64,000 nt of DNA from Microlunatus parietis (lineage in GTDB: Bacteria; Actinomycetota; Actinomycetes; Propionibacteriales; Propionibacteriaceae), in contig NZ_JACCBU010000001.1 in assembly GCF_013407955.1 (NCBI RefSeq), positions 5,828,001 to 5,892,000 on the forward strand, written 5' to 3'. Both the position numbers and the translations under genes were made by a program. Below, in pieces: positions 16,506-24,499 of the stretch. Numbering within the stretch: the first letter of the stretch is position 1; each line of letters begins with the position of its first letter. The notes beneath the pieces were generated by a model, which did no database searches, was not told where the DNA came from, and worked only from the letters and a program-made list of their open reading frames with translations.

Positions 16506-17600
16506 GTGGCGAGCTGTGACCGAACCGACCGGGCGTGGATCGACGAGGCCGTGCGCCGGGTCGAGGCCGACGCGAACCGGAGTGCCGACACCCATCTGCA
16601 CGTGTTCCCACTGCCGGAACAGGTCGGCGACATCCAGCTCTATCTCAAGGACGAGTCGGTGCACCCGACCGGCAGCCTGAAGCACCGACTGGCCAGATCC
16701 CTTTTCCTGTACGCACTCTGCAACGGCTGGATCGGCCGGGACACGACGGTGATCGAGGCCTCCAGCGGCTCCACCGCGGTCAGCGAGGCCTACTTCGCGC
16801 GGCTGCTCGGGCTGCCGTTCGTCGCGGTGATGCCGCGCCGCACCAGCAGGGAGAAGATCGCCCTGATCGAGTGGTACGGGGGTCGTTGCCACTTCGTCGA
16901 CCGGGCGCCGGAGATGTACGCCGAGGCGGCCCGGCTGGCCGAGGAGTGCGGCGGTCACTACCTCGATCAATTCACCTACGCCGAGCGGGCCACCGACTGG
17001 CGCGGCAACAACAACATCGCCGAGTCGATCTTCGAGCAACTGGCCGCCGAGCCGCATCCGATCCCGGCCTGGATCGTGGTCAGCGCCGGCACCGGCGGCA
17101 CCTCCGCGACGATCGGCCGGTACGTCCGCTACCGGCGCCACCCGACCAAGATCATGGTCGGCGACCCCGAGAACTCCGCGTTCCTGGACGGCTGGCAGCT
17201 GGACACGTCGGACTACACGACCGGGATGCCGTCCCGGATAGAGGGGATCGGCCGGCCGCGGGTCGAGCCGTCCTTCGTCGGCGGCGTGATCGACGACATG
17301 GTCAGGGTGCCAGACGCGGCCTCGATCGCCGCCATGCGCTGGACCTCGGACCGGCTGGGCCGCAAGGTCGGTGGCTCGACCGGGACCAACGTCTGGACGG
17401 CGCTCGGCGTGATCGCCCGGATGCGTACCGACGGTGCGACCGGCAGCGTGGTCACCCTGCTCTGCGACGGTGGCGAACGCTATGCCGGCACGTACTACGA
17501 CGACGGCTGGGTCGATGATCAAGGTCTCGACCTGACCGAGCCGGCCGCCCGGCTGGCCAAGTTCGAGGCGACCGGCGAGTTCGATCCCGACCTTTCGTGA
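16506..17600 (+). CDS. PLP-dependent cysteine synthase-family enzyme, Cds1-like cysteine desulfhydrase
   Basis: 364 aa from GTG 16506. PLP lysine is K59 in HPTGSLKHRLA; EASSGSTAVSEAYFARL binds substrate; SAGTGGTSATIGRY binds the cofactor phosphate. It resembles mycobacterial Cds1, a cysteine desulfhydrase releasing H2S, pyruvate and ammonia, more than CysK or CysM. The transcript is probably leaderless. It shares its promoter region with the DAHP synthase leader. Confidence 0.85.
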   Translation: MASCDRTDRAWIDEAVRRVEADANRSADTHLHVFPLPEQVGDIQLYLKDESVHPTGSLKHRLARSLFLYALCNGWIGRDTTVIEASSGSTAVSEAYFARLLGLPFVAVMPRRTSREKIALIEWYGGRCHFVDRAPEMYAEAARLAEECGGHYLDQFTYAERATDWRGNNNIAESIFEQLAAEPHPIPAWIVVSAGTGGTSATIGRYVRYRRHPTKIMVGDPENSAFLDGWQLDTSDYTTGMPSRIEGIGRPRVEPSFVGGVIDDMVRVPDAASIAAMRWTSDRLGRKVGGSTGTNVWTALGVIARMRTDGATGSVVTLLCDGGERYAGTYYDDGWVDDQGLDLTEPAARLAKFEATGEFDPDLS

Positions 17601-18019
17601 TCATGCTCCGTCGCGGTCCCGCATGATCGTCAGCCAGTGATCACGCCGGGCCTCCTTCTGCGGCAGCAGCGGACTGGACTCGTCCGGGTAGGAGATCGCG
17701 AAGGCGTGCATGATCAAAAGCAGATGTCCGAGTCCAGGAACAGCAGCCGGTCGGCGCCCCGCTGGGCGGGATCGAGGGCGAACCGGCGCAACACCTCACC
17801 GTGCGAGTTGCCCGGTGTCGTGACCGGGAAGCCCGAATCGATCACCGCGACGTCGTGCGCCCGGGCTGCCGCCAACAGCCCGGTCCGGTCGTCGGTCGAG
17901 CCGTTGTCGTACACGGTGAGGGTCAGGTCGAGGCCCGGGTGCTGCAGGAACAGCGACCGGATCGCGAGCTCGGCGTACGCGGACGTGTTGTGATTGACGA
18001 GTACGGCGGCGATCCTCAT
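17601..18019 (-). pseudogene. family 2 glycosyltransferase, internally deleted
   Basis: From ATG 18019 the frame gives MRIAAVLVNHNTSAYAELAI, YDNGSTDDRTGLL and RLLFLDSDICF, a GT-A fold N-terminus including the metal-binding D-x-D, then TGA at 17714. Directly after TGATC another frame gives MHAFAISYPDESSPLLPQKE and ARRDHWLTIMRDRDGA to a stop at 17601, resembling the C-terminal end of such a protein. A large middle section is missing, with the junction at TGATCATG. Confidence 0.7.
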
Positions 18020-18064
18020 CGCGCCATCGTCGGCGTCGCGACGTCCCGGCGTCGATCGGTTTCC

Positions 18065-18070
18065 TAGACT
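18065..18070 (+). promoter_or_regulatory. -10 box of a leaderless gene
   Basis: TAGACT ends six bases before the GTG at 18077, the leaderless spacing seen repeatedly in this window. No Shine-Dalgarno is present. Confidence 0.6.
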
Positions 18071-18076
18071 GACCGG

Positions 18077-18703
18077 GTGAAGGACATCGACGTCATCGGC
18101 GTCCTGCAGGAACCTGTGCGACGCCGGTTGTACGAATTCGTCGCCGGCGAACCGGAGCCGGTGAGTCGGAACGCGGCGGCGGAGGCGGTCGGTATCCAGC
18201 GGACCCTGGCCGCGCACCACCTGGACAAGCTGGTCGAGGCGGGACTGCTGGAGACCGAGAGTCGCCGGCTGACTGGGCGATCCGGACCCGGCGCGGGGCG
18301 CCCGGCGAAGCTGTACCGGCGAGCCGGGACCGAGTTGGAGCTCTCGGTGCCGCCGCGTGACTACCGGATCGCCGCGGACCTGTTGGCCGAGGTGGCCGAG
18401 GAGGCCCGCCTCGACATCGAGCTGCAGCAGGCCGCTCGGGCCCGCGGCCGGGCGTTGCGCGAGCCCGACACCGGAGTGATCGAGTTGCTGGTCGCCCGGG
18501 GCTATCAGCCGTTCGACGACGAGGGCGTCCTGCGGCTGCGGAACTGTCCCTTCCACGTCCTGGCCGAGGCCTATCCGCCCCTGGTCTGCGGGATGAATCT
18601 CGGCCTGCTCGAGGGGCTGCTCGAAGGGACCGGTTTCGAAGCCGCAATGGACGCCAGGCCCGGCCTGTGCTGCGTGGCGATTTCTAAAACTAATACTGAT
18701 TGA
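18077..18703 (+). CDS. HTH transcriptional regulator with C-terminal cysteine cluster
   Basis: 208 aa. ArsR/MarR-like winged helix (about 5-90): VLQEPVRRRLYEFVAGEPEP, AVGIQRTLAAHHLDKLVEAG, GPGAGRPAKLYRR. The C-terminal part carries NCPFH, VCGMN and GLCCVAI, four cysteines arranged as in SufR-like regulators that bind an iron-sulfur cluster. Actinobacterial homologues often sit beside stress or DUF3291 genes, as here. Cluster binding is inferred. GTG start, probably leaderless. Confidence 0.82.
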   Translation: MKDIDVIGVLQEPVRRRLYEFVAGEPEPVSRNAAAEAVGIQRTLAAHHLDKLVEAGLLETESRRLTGRSGPGAGRPAKLYRRAGTELELSVPPRDYRIAADLLAEVAEEARLDIELQQAARARGRALREPDTGVIELLVARGYQPFDDEGVLRLRNCPFHVLAEAYPPLVCGMNLGLLEGLLEGTGFEAAMDARPGLCCVAISKTNTD

Positions 18704-18735
18704 CATAGAGATTGCTGGTGTGCTGAAGTGAAGCG

Positions 18736-19215
18736 GTGAGCAGCCACCACCTCGCCGAGTTGAACGTCGGCACCCTGAAGTTCCCGCTCGAAGACCCCCG
18801 CATGATCGACTTCACGGCCAACCTGGCGCCGATCAATGCCCTCGCCGAACGCTCACCGGGCTACGTCTGGCGGTTGGTCGACGACTCGGCGGTAAGTGCG
18901 ACGTCGCTGCGCCCGCTCGGTGCCGACGTGATCATCAACCTCTCGGTCTGGACGGACGTCGAATCCCTGCGGAACTACGTGTTCCGCAGTGATCATCTCG
19001 ACTACCTGCGCCGCCGTACCGACTGGTTCGAACGCCCGCGCCCGGGCGAACCCTCGACGGTGCTGTGGTGGCTGCCGGTCGGCCAGTTGCCGACCGTCGA
19101 CGACGCGGTACGGCGGCTCGCGTTGCTTCGGCAGTACGGGTCGACGCCGGAGGCGTTCTCGTTCCGGGAGATCCATCCGCCGGCCGCGGCCGAGGTGATC
19201 ACCAACCGGCCATGA
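18736..19215 (+). CDS. DUF3291 family protein
   Basis: 159 aa. HHLAELNVGTLKFPLEDPRM, APINALAERSPGYVWRL, NLSVWTDVESLRNYVF, WFERPRPGEPSTVLWWLPVG and RRLALLRQYGSTPEAFSF are the DUF3291 hallmark segments, a ferredoxin-like/ABM-type fold related to small monooxygenases. Catalytic role unproven. It follows the Fe-S-type regulator by 32 bases and probably belongs to its regulon. Its end overlaps the convergent kinase gene by 17 bases. A TTGACA at 18700 could be a -35. Confidence 0.88.
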   Translation: MSSHHLAELNVGTLKFPLEDPRMIDFTANLAPINALAERSPGYVWRLVDDSAVSATSLRPLGADVIINLSVWTDVESLRNYVFRSDHLDYLRRRTDWFERPRPGEPSTVLWWLPVGQLPTVDDAVRRLALLRQYGSTPEAFSFREIHPPAAAEVITNRP

Positions 19216-20149
19216 TCAAGTACGCCGAGGCGTGCAGATGATCACGGCGGTCCGGCAGGATCCAGTGCAGGTTCGACACGGCGACGATCTGGGCGCAACG
19301 GCGGACCAGTTCCGCGTCGTACCCGGTGATCTCGCAGAGCTGATCGACCCGGCGCCGGAGTGAACGGTCCGGGTCGCCGCTCGCGGCCGCCGCCGGCCAC
19401 CGATTGCGCAGCAGCGGGATCGCCTCCCATTCGCCGATGCCGATCAGCGGGAACGGGTCGATGCCGAACCATGCGGGTTTGTCGCCGGGCCGGGCGTGCA
19501 GGACGTTGGCGAAGTGAAGATCGTTGTGCAACAGGGTCTGTCGGGTGGTCCCAAGATGATCACGCAACTCGGCGATGGCTCGGCGAGCCCGATCCAGCTG
19601 GTCGGCCGGCACCGGTCCGTCGTCGGCCAGGCCGTCCGCGATCTGATCCAGCTCGGCGGCCAGGGTGCCCGGGCCCGGTACCGGTGGCGTGCCGGCGATG
19701 CTGGCCAGGATCCGGCCGATGATCTCGACCGCTTCGTCGACGTCCGGATGATCTTCGAGCGATCGGGTCGGATCGAGCCGGGGGAGCAGGACGACCCGAT
19801 CCTCGGGCGCCACTGCCGCCGGGATGATCATCCTCGGCTCGCCGTCGCGATGATCTTGCTTCGACCAGGCTTCGAGCGCGGCGGCCTCGCCGTCGATCCA
19901 GCTGACCGGTGGCGTGATCTTGAGCACAGCTTTGTGCTGGTGGGAATCGACCACCGGCCAGGCCGGCGAGATCCAGCCGTGCATGGCCGGGCCGTCCGGG
20001 GACAGACCCCAGCGCTCGGCGTACCGCGCCGCGATGTCGCGCAGGGTCGGCAGCCAGTCGGCCGAGCCCGGCATGGCGGCGACCTGCTCCCGGTAGGTCT
20101 CCGGAAGCTCCCACGGTGGTCGGCCGAGGTCGGCGTCGGATCCGGTCAC
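19199..20149 (-). CDS. aminoglycoside 6-phosphotransferase/hydroxyurea-kinase-like protein
   Basis: 316 aa, GTG start. Protein-kinase-like fold: AVLKITPP (phosphate/ATP lysine), LLHNDLHFANVL with the catalytic aspartate near 210, and WFGIDPFPLIG for the metal aspartate. The layout matches streptomycin 6-kinase-type proteins (PF04655). Whether it confers resistance cannot be told; many chromosomal homologues do not. The GTG lies six bases from a TACAGT -10 box, so the mRNA is probably leaderless. It is divergent from the GNAT gene. Confidence 0.82.
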   Translation of the reverse strand: MTGSDADLGRPPWELPETYREQVAAMPGSADWLPTLRDIAARYAERWGLSPDGPAMHGWISPAWPVVDSHQHKAVLKITPPVSWIDGEAAALEAWSKQDHRDGEPRMIIPAAVAPEDRVVLLPRLDPTRSLEDHPDVDEAVEIIGRILASIAGTPPVPGPGTLAAELDQIADGLADDGPVPADQLDRARRAIAELRDHLGTTRQTLLHNDLHFANVLHARPGDKPAWFGIDPFPLIGIGEWEAIPLLRNRWPAAAASGDPDRSLRRRVDQLCEITGYDAELVRRCAQIVAVSNLHWILPDRRDHLHASAYLIMAGW

Positions 20150-20155
20150 CGCGTC

Positions 20156-20165
20156 ACTGTAGCGT
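20156..20165. promoter_or_regulatory. overlapping divergent leaderless promoters
   Basis: ACTGTAGCGT holds two -10 boxes sharing the central TA: minus TACAGT (20161-20156), six bases from the kinase GTG at 20149, and plus TAGCGT (20160-20165), seven bases from the GNAT GTG at 20173. RNA polymerase can occupy only one direction at a time. Confidence 0.65.
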
Positions 20166-20172
20166 CGGGCTG

Positions 20173-20721
20173 GTGAACAACGAGATCGCCGATTCGGTCC
20201 GACTGGCGCTGCCCGGCGAGGCCGACGCCATCGCCCAGATCCAGCGCCGCGTCTGGCTTGATCAACTCGGTCCGGAACTGGCCCAGCCGATGCTCGACGC
20301 GATCAGCCAGGAGCAGGCCACCGAAGCCTGGCACACCGCGATCGCCCGGCCGCCGCAGGCCCGCTGCCGGGTCCTGGTCGCGGTGGAGTCCGACCGGCTG
20401 ACCGGGTTCGCGACCACCAGGCCGAGCGACGACCCGGACGCCGACGCCGCCGGCGACGGCCTGATCGACGAATTCGCCATCGACCCCGCCGCCCGGAACC
20501 GCGGCCACGGCTCGCGAATGCTGAACGCCGCCGTCGACACGCTGCGGGCCGACGGCTTCACCCGCGCCACGCTCTGGATCATGACCACCCAGGACGACTT
20601 CCGGAGCTTCCTGACCGCCGCCGGCTGGGCTCCGGACGGCGGCCATCGAGAGATCGGCACCGACGACGAGGCCGTTCGGATCAAGCAGATCCGGCTGCAC
20701 GCGGCCATCGCCGAGGAGTGA
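20173..20721 (+). CDS. GNAT family N-acetyltransferase
   Basis: 182 aa from GTG. GNAT fold: VRLALPGEADAIAQIQRRVW (helix 1), VLVAVESDRLTGFATTR (strands), GLIDEFAIDPAARNRGHGSR (acetyl-CoA pyrophosphate loop R-x-x-G-x-G/S), LWIMTTQDDFRSFLTAAGW. Substrate unknown. It shares an overlapping divergent promoter with the kinase-like gene, so the pair may be coordinated. Confidence 0.87.
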   Translation: MNNEIADSVRLALPGEADAIAQIQRRVWLDQLGPELAQPMLDAISQEQATEAWHTAIARPPQARCRVLVAVESDRLTGFATTRPSDDPDADAAGDGLIDEFAIDPAARNRGHGSRMLNAAVDTLRADGFTRATLWIMTTQDDFRSFLTAAGWAPDGGHREIGTDDEAVRIKQIRLHAAIAEE

Positions 20722-20793
20722 CCCGAGCGGCTCAGGAATTGCTCAAGATTGCCACTTGTGCGATCTCAAGAGAACTGGCAAGATCCTCATCAC

Positions 20794-20837
20794 GAGTCCG
20801 CGGTTACCTGAACCCCCGAGCAGGTAACCGCGGACTC
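20794..20837. repeat. perfect 17-bp inverted repeat
   Basis: GAGTCCGCGGTTACCTG (20794-20810) and its exact complement (20821-20837) around a 10-base loop, 73 bases after the GNAT stop. It could be a bidirectional terminator-like hairpin or a mobile/REP-type element; there is no T tract. Confidence 0.7.
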
Positions 20838-20898
20838 ACCCCAACCCCCTGTGGTCGCCGCGGTTTGCGGCTTCCCTTAGGGGGTTCGTTGTTTCTAT

Positions 20899-20917
20899 GC
20901 GGGGGCCGAGCCCCCGC
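20899..20917. repeat. GC-rich 8-bp hairpin
   Basis: GCGGGGGC-CGA-GCCCCCGC, followed by another CCCCCGC. Together with the next G-run tract it makes this segment unusually structure-prone. Confidence 0.6.
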
Positions 20918-20933
20918 AGGCCCCCGCGGCGTT

Positions 20934-20966
20934 GGGTTGGGTGTTGGGTTGGGTTGGGTGTTCGGG
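20934..20966 (+). repeat. telomere-like GGGTT tract, possible G-quadruplex
   Basis: Six GGG runs separated by 2-5 bases (TTGGGTTGGG pattern) occur in 33 bases. Four such runs with loops below seven bases meet the usual quadruplex rule. Function unknown. Confidence 0.6.
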
Positions 20967-21009
20967 TGCGGTTCGCGGGTTGTTGGTGTCGGGGTCGAAG
21001 TCGCGGTGA

Positions 21010-21190
21010 GGCCTGAGGTGAGCTTGTCGAAGGGCTAAGCCCCAGCGCGGTTCGTCTTTCATCAGCCCCTTGTCGAGGTGCCCAACCATCCGCTCCCGGT
21101 CTGGGCCAGCGTCGTGTGGACGCTCGTCCTGGGCCAGCCATCCCCGGCGCTGACCGCCCGCCCGAGCTCGTCCCGCTCGGCGTGAAGGCG
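21010..21190 (+). repeat. interspersed repeat, copy A
   Basis: Begins with GGTGAGCTTGTCGAAGGG and continues AAGCCCCAGCGCGGTTCG, CTTTCATCAGCCCC, GGACGCTCGTCC, GGCGCTGACCG. The same ordered blocks recur in diverged form at 21790. The core GAGCTTGTCGAAGG also appears in the M16 gene. Confidence 0.6.
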
Positions 21191-21535
21191 GGCCGTTGGG
21201 GGCGGCCGGCGGTTCTAGAGTGACCTCTGGACCGGAGGTCGTCGGTCGAGCGCCGCGGCAAACTCACCTCCACCCGGGCATCTTCGGATGAGTCAACGAC
21301 CCGAGCTACGCGGGCATCTGGCTGGACGGACGGGGCAGGGAATTGCCGGACGCCGGCCACCGGCCACCATGATCAACGGTCCGGCCCGGCGGACTTGAGC
21401 GATGGATCCCGACTCGGTGCGCATGGAGCGACCCGGGCCTAACACGCATCGCTCACCCGCTCCCTGAGCCGGACCCACCGCTGCCCGTCATTTGCCGGCA
21501 CCCCGGACCACCGGCCGCTGTTCCTGCCCGGGTGA

Positions 21536-21613
21536 TGTCGCGAAACCTCTTGATGTCGACCGCAACGGGCCGGTACAACGTTGTAGCCGTTGATGCGAAG
21601 AGAAATCGCGACA
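21536..21613. repeat. long imperfect palindrome around a LacI-type dyad
   Basis: Outer arms TGTCGCGA (21536-21543) and TCGCGACA (21606-21613), inner arms CAACGG (21563-21568) and CCGTTG (21587-21592), and the exact 12-bp dyad TACAACGTTGTA (21574-21585). The central CpG is typical of LacI-family operators. No adjacent gene explains it. Confidence 0.55.
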
Positions 21614-21789
21614 CCCCGACCTCCGCATCCGCATACCGCGACTGTCGCCTCACCACCGCAGCCTCACCATCACCGAGCGGACCGCTTGACCGGCAGAACC
21701 CGCCGAAACCGAGGTCAAACCGTCCGCTCAGTGAGTCAAATCCGCTCAGTGAACTGCGCCCGCACCTCGGCAACGCCGGCCGCGTCGAT

Positions 21790-21985
21790 TCGGGCTGAGC
21801 TTGTCGAAGGCCCAGGCCCCATCGCAGCTCGGGGTGTGGTCCGGCTTCATCGCTCCCTGTCGAAAAGCCACAGCATTTCGCTCCCCGGTCAGGACCGGGC
21901 GTGTGTGCGGATGCTCGTCCAGCGCCAGCGAGCGCCTCGCGCTGACCGTCTCGCTCCGGCTGCTGCGCCTCACGCCGGAACTCTC
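21790..21985 (+). repeat. interspersed repeat, copy B
   Basis: Diverged second copy: CTGAGCTTGTCGAAGGCCCA, GGCCCCATCGCAGCTCGGGG, GGCTTCATCGCTCCCTGTCG, GGATGCTCGTCC, CGCGCTGACCGTC appear in the same order as in copy A about 780 bases earlier. Confidence 0.6.
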
Positions 21986-21989
21986 CGCT

Positions 21990-22797
21990 CGGCCCTCGTG
22001 CCCGCCCCGGCTCGCCCGCGCGACCGCCCCGTCTCGTCCTGGCTGGCCGGTCTTGCCTTGGCTCGCGCAGGTTTGTTGGGCTCGGGCGTCGCGCCTGCCT
22101 GGCTTGCCCGTGCGACCGCGTCGCGTCGCCTGGCTCTCGGGCCTCCCCTTGCCCGCTCCGGCCTTTGCCTTGACCCTTTGCTTCGACTCGCCCTGCCGAC
22201 CTCGCCTTGCCTCGCGCCGGCTTGCTCGGCCGTCGAGCCCGCCCTGGCTTGCCAGGCGACGTTTCGTCTCGCCCTGTTCGCAGCCCTCGCCTTGTCCGGT
22301 CCGGCCTTCCTTGCCGGCTTCGCTTCGTCTCGCCCGCAGCCCTCGACTTGCCTCGCGCCGCGTTTGCTCGACTCGGCCGTCGCCCGCCCCGGCTTGCCCG
22401 TGCGACCGCGTCGCGTCGCCTGGCTCTCGGGCCTCCCCTTGCCCGCTCCGGCCTTTGCCTTGGCCCTTTGCTTCGTTTCGCCCTGCCAACCTCGCCTTGC
22501 CTCGCGCCGGCTTGCTCGCTCGGCCGTCCGCGCCCGTCCGCGCTTGCCCAGCGCGAGCGGTCTGTCTTGTCCTGGCTCGCCGGCCTTGCCTTGCCTCGGT
22601 CCGGTTTGCGCGGCTCGGCCGTCGCGCCCACCCGGCTTGCCCGCGCGACCGCGTCGCCTCGCCTCGCTCCCGGGCCTCTCCTTGGCCCGCTCGGGCCTTT
22701 GCCTTGCCGGCTTCGCTTCGTCTCGCCCGCCGACCTCGCCTCGTCCCGCGCGCTCGGGCCGTGGGTCCCGCTGGTTCGCCGGATACTCCGCTTCTTG
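21990..22797. repeat. CTTGCC/CGCC-rich degenerate repeat block
   Basis: About 0.8 kb of C/T-skewed sequence built from shuffled copies of segments such as GGCTTGCCCGYGCGACCGCG (near 22009, 22101, 22391, 22634). Segments 22101-22228 and 22391-22518 are near-identical over about 128 bases. Several frames on both strands lack stops, but predicted proteins are low-complexity (R, G, A, E, K on one strand; L, A, P, S, R on the other), so I do not call a gene. Confidence 0.7.
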
Positions 22798-22811
22798 TAA
22801 CGTTCGTCCTT

Positions 22812-24497
22812 GTGGCAGCCTCAAGTTTGCAGACCCCGCCGAAGTTGAAGTCGGGAAGTCTGCGCATCATCCCGCTCGGCGGCCTCGGCGACGTCGGACG
22901 GAACATGGCCGTGCTGGAGTACGGCGGCCAGCTTTTGTTGATCGATTGCGGAGTGCTGTTTCCCGAGGACGATCATCCCGGTGTCGATCTGATTTTGCCC
23001 GGCCTGGACGCGATCGCCCATCGGCTCGACGACATCGTCGGGCTGGTGCTCACGCACGGGCACGAGGACCACATCGGTGCGGTTCCGTACCTGCTCAAAC
23101 AGCGGCCGGACATTCCGCTGATCGGGTCGAAGCTGACCCTGGCGCTGGTCCAGGAGAAGATCAGGGAGCACCGGATCCGGGGCGCGCATCCTCGTGAGGT
23201 GAGCGCGAACAGCAGGTTCACGGCCGGGCCGTTCGAGCTCGAGTTCATCGCGGTCAACCACTCGATCCCGGACGCCCTCGCCGTCGCCGTACGGACTCCC
23301 GCCGGCCTGGTCCTGCACACCGGCGACTTCAAGATGGACCAGTTGCCGCTCGACGGCCGGCTGACCGACCTGCGCGCCTTCGCCCGGCTCGGTGAGGAAG
23401 GCGTCGACCTCCTCATGATCGACTCGACGAACGCCGAGGTGCCGGGGTTCACCACGCCGGAGAAGGACATCAACCCGGCACTGCAGCGGGTCTTCAGCAC
23501 CAGCAAGCAACGGGTCATCGTCGCCTGTTTCGCTTCCCACGTGCACCGGGTGCAGCAGGTGATGGACGCGGCCGTCCTGCACGGCCGGAAGGTGGTGTAC
23601 GTCGGCCGCTCGATGCTGCGCAACATGGGTGTCGCCCGCGATCTGGGCTATCTCAAGGTGCCGGACAACACCTTGATCGAATTGCGGGACATCGACAACT
23701 ACCGACCGGATCAGGTGGTGATCATCTCCACCGGGTCGCAGGGCGAGCCGCTCTCCGCGCTGGCCAGGATGGCCAACAAGGAGCATCCGGTGATCAGCCT
23801 GAAGGCGGGCGACACCGTGGTGCTGGCCAGCTCGCTCGTGCCCGGCAACGAGAACGCCGTCTATCGGGTGATCAACGGGCTGAGCCGGCTCGGCGCCCAG
23901 GTGGTGCACCGCGGCAACGCGCTGGTGCACGTGTCCGGCCACGCGTCCGCGGGCGAGCTGCTCTACTGCTACAACATCATCAAGCCGAAGAACGTGATGC
24001 CGGTGCACGGCGAGATCCGGCACCTGATCGCCAACGCCGACCTGGCCATCGCGACCGGCGTACCGTCCGAGCGGACGATCATCGCCGAGGACGGCACCGT
24101 GATCGACCTGGTCAAGGGCGTCGCGCGGGTGACCGGCAAGATCGACGCCGGCTACATCTTCGTCGACGGCTCCACCGTCGGCGACATCAGCGAGGACGCC
24201 CTGACCGATCGCCGGATCCTCGGTGAGGAAGGGTTCATCTCGGTGATCGCGGTCGTCAACACCCATGCGCAGAAGATCATCTCCGGGCCCGACATCCACG
24301 CCCGCGGCTTCGTCGAGGACGAGAGCGTCTTCGAGGAGGTACGGCCGTTGATCGTCACCGCGCTCGAGGACGCGTTGCGCGACGGGGTCGAGGACGTACA
24401 CCGGTTGCAGCAGGTGATGCGCCGGCAGCTGGGCAAGTGGGTGAGCGACACCCACCGTCGCCGGCCGATGATCATTCCGCTGATCATTCCGACCTGA
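22812..24497 (+). CDS. rnj: ribonuclease J
   Basis: 561 aa from GTG 22812, which begins just before the conserved LRIIPLGGLGDVGRNMAVLE; the frame is open upstream only because of the repeat block. Metallo-beta-lactamase motif HGHEDH at 82-87, beta-CASP segments (HTGDFKMDQ, VYVGRSMLRNM, ISTGSQGEP, VHVSGHASAGELLY, VMPVHGEIRHL) and a C-terminal domain. RNase J has 5'-to-3' exo- and endonuclease activity in mRNA turnover and rRNA maturation. A -10-like TAACGT ends eight bases before the start. Confidence 0.96.
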   Translation: MAASSLQTPPKLKSGSLRIIPLGGLGDVGRNMAVLEYGGQLLLIDCGVLFPEDDHPGVDLILPGLDAIAHRLDDIVGLVLTHGHEDHIGAVPYLLKQRPDIPLIGSKLTLALVQEKIREHRIRGAHPREVSANSRFTAGPFELEFIAVNHSIPDALAVAVRTPAGLVLHTGDFKMDQLPLDGRLTDLRAFARLGEEGVDLLMIDSTNAEVPGFTTPEKDINPALQRVFSTSKQRVIVACFASHVHRVQQVMDAAVLHGRKVVYVGRSMLRNMGVARDLGYLKVPDNTLIELRDIDNYRPDQVVIISTGSQGEPLSALARMANKEHPVISLKAGDTVVLASSLVPGNENAVYRVINGLSRLGAQVVHRGNALVHVSGHASAGELLYCYNIIKPKNVMPVHGEIRHLIANADLAIATGVPSERTIIAEDGTVIDLVKGVARVTGKIDAGYIFVDGSTVGDISEDALTDRRILGEEGFISVIAVVNTHAQKIISGPDIHARGFVEDESVFEEVRPLIVTALEDALRDGVEDVHRLQQVMRRQLGKWVSDTHRRRPMIIPLIIPT

Positions 24498-24499
24498 CC

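Larger units (their letters stand above)
20722..22811. other. gene-free 2.1 kb region with repeats and hairpins
   Basis: I find no credible protein or RNA gene between the GNAT stop and rnj. Open frames through it are artefacts of stop-poor, repetitive GC-rich sequence. It contains a 17-bp inverted repeat, a GC hairpin, a GGG-run tract, two diverged copies of an interspersed repeat, a LacI-type dyad inside a long imperfect palindrome, and a CTTGCC/CGCC-rich repeat block. Confidence 0.7.

Noticed and set aside
21801..22811. 337-codon N-terminal extension of RNase J
   Set aside because: It translates the repeat block; RNase J homology begins at 22812 where a GTG and -10 box are found.
21453..22906. 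Arg/Gly/Ala/Glu-rich frames antisense to the repeat block
   Set aside because: All minus frames are open at once because the repeats lack stop trinucleotides; no start signal or domain supports a protein.
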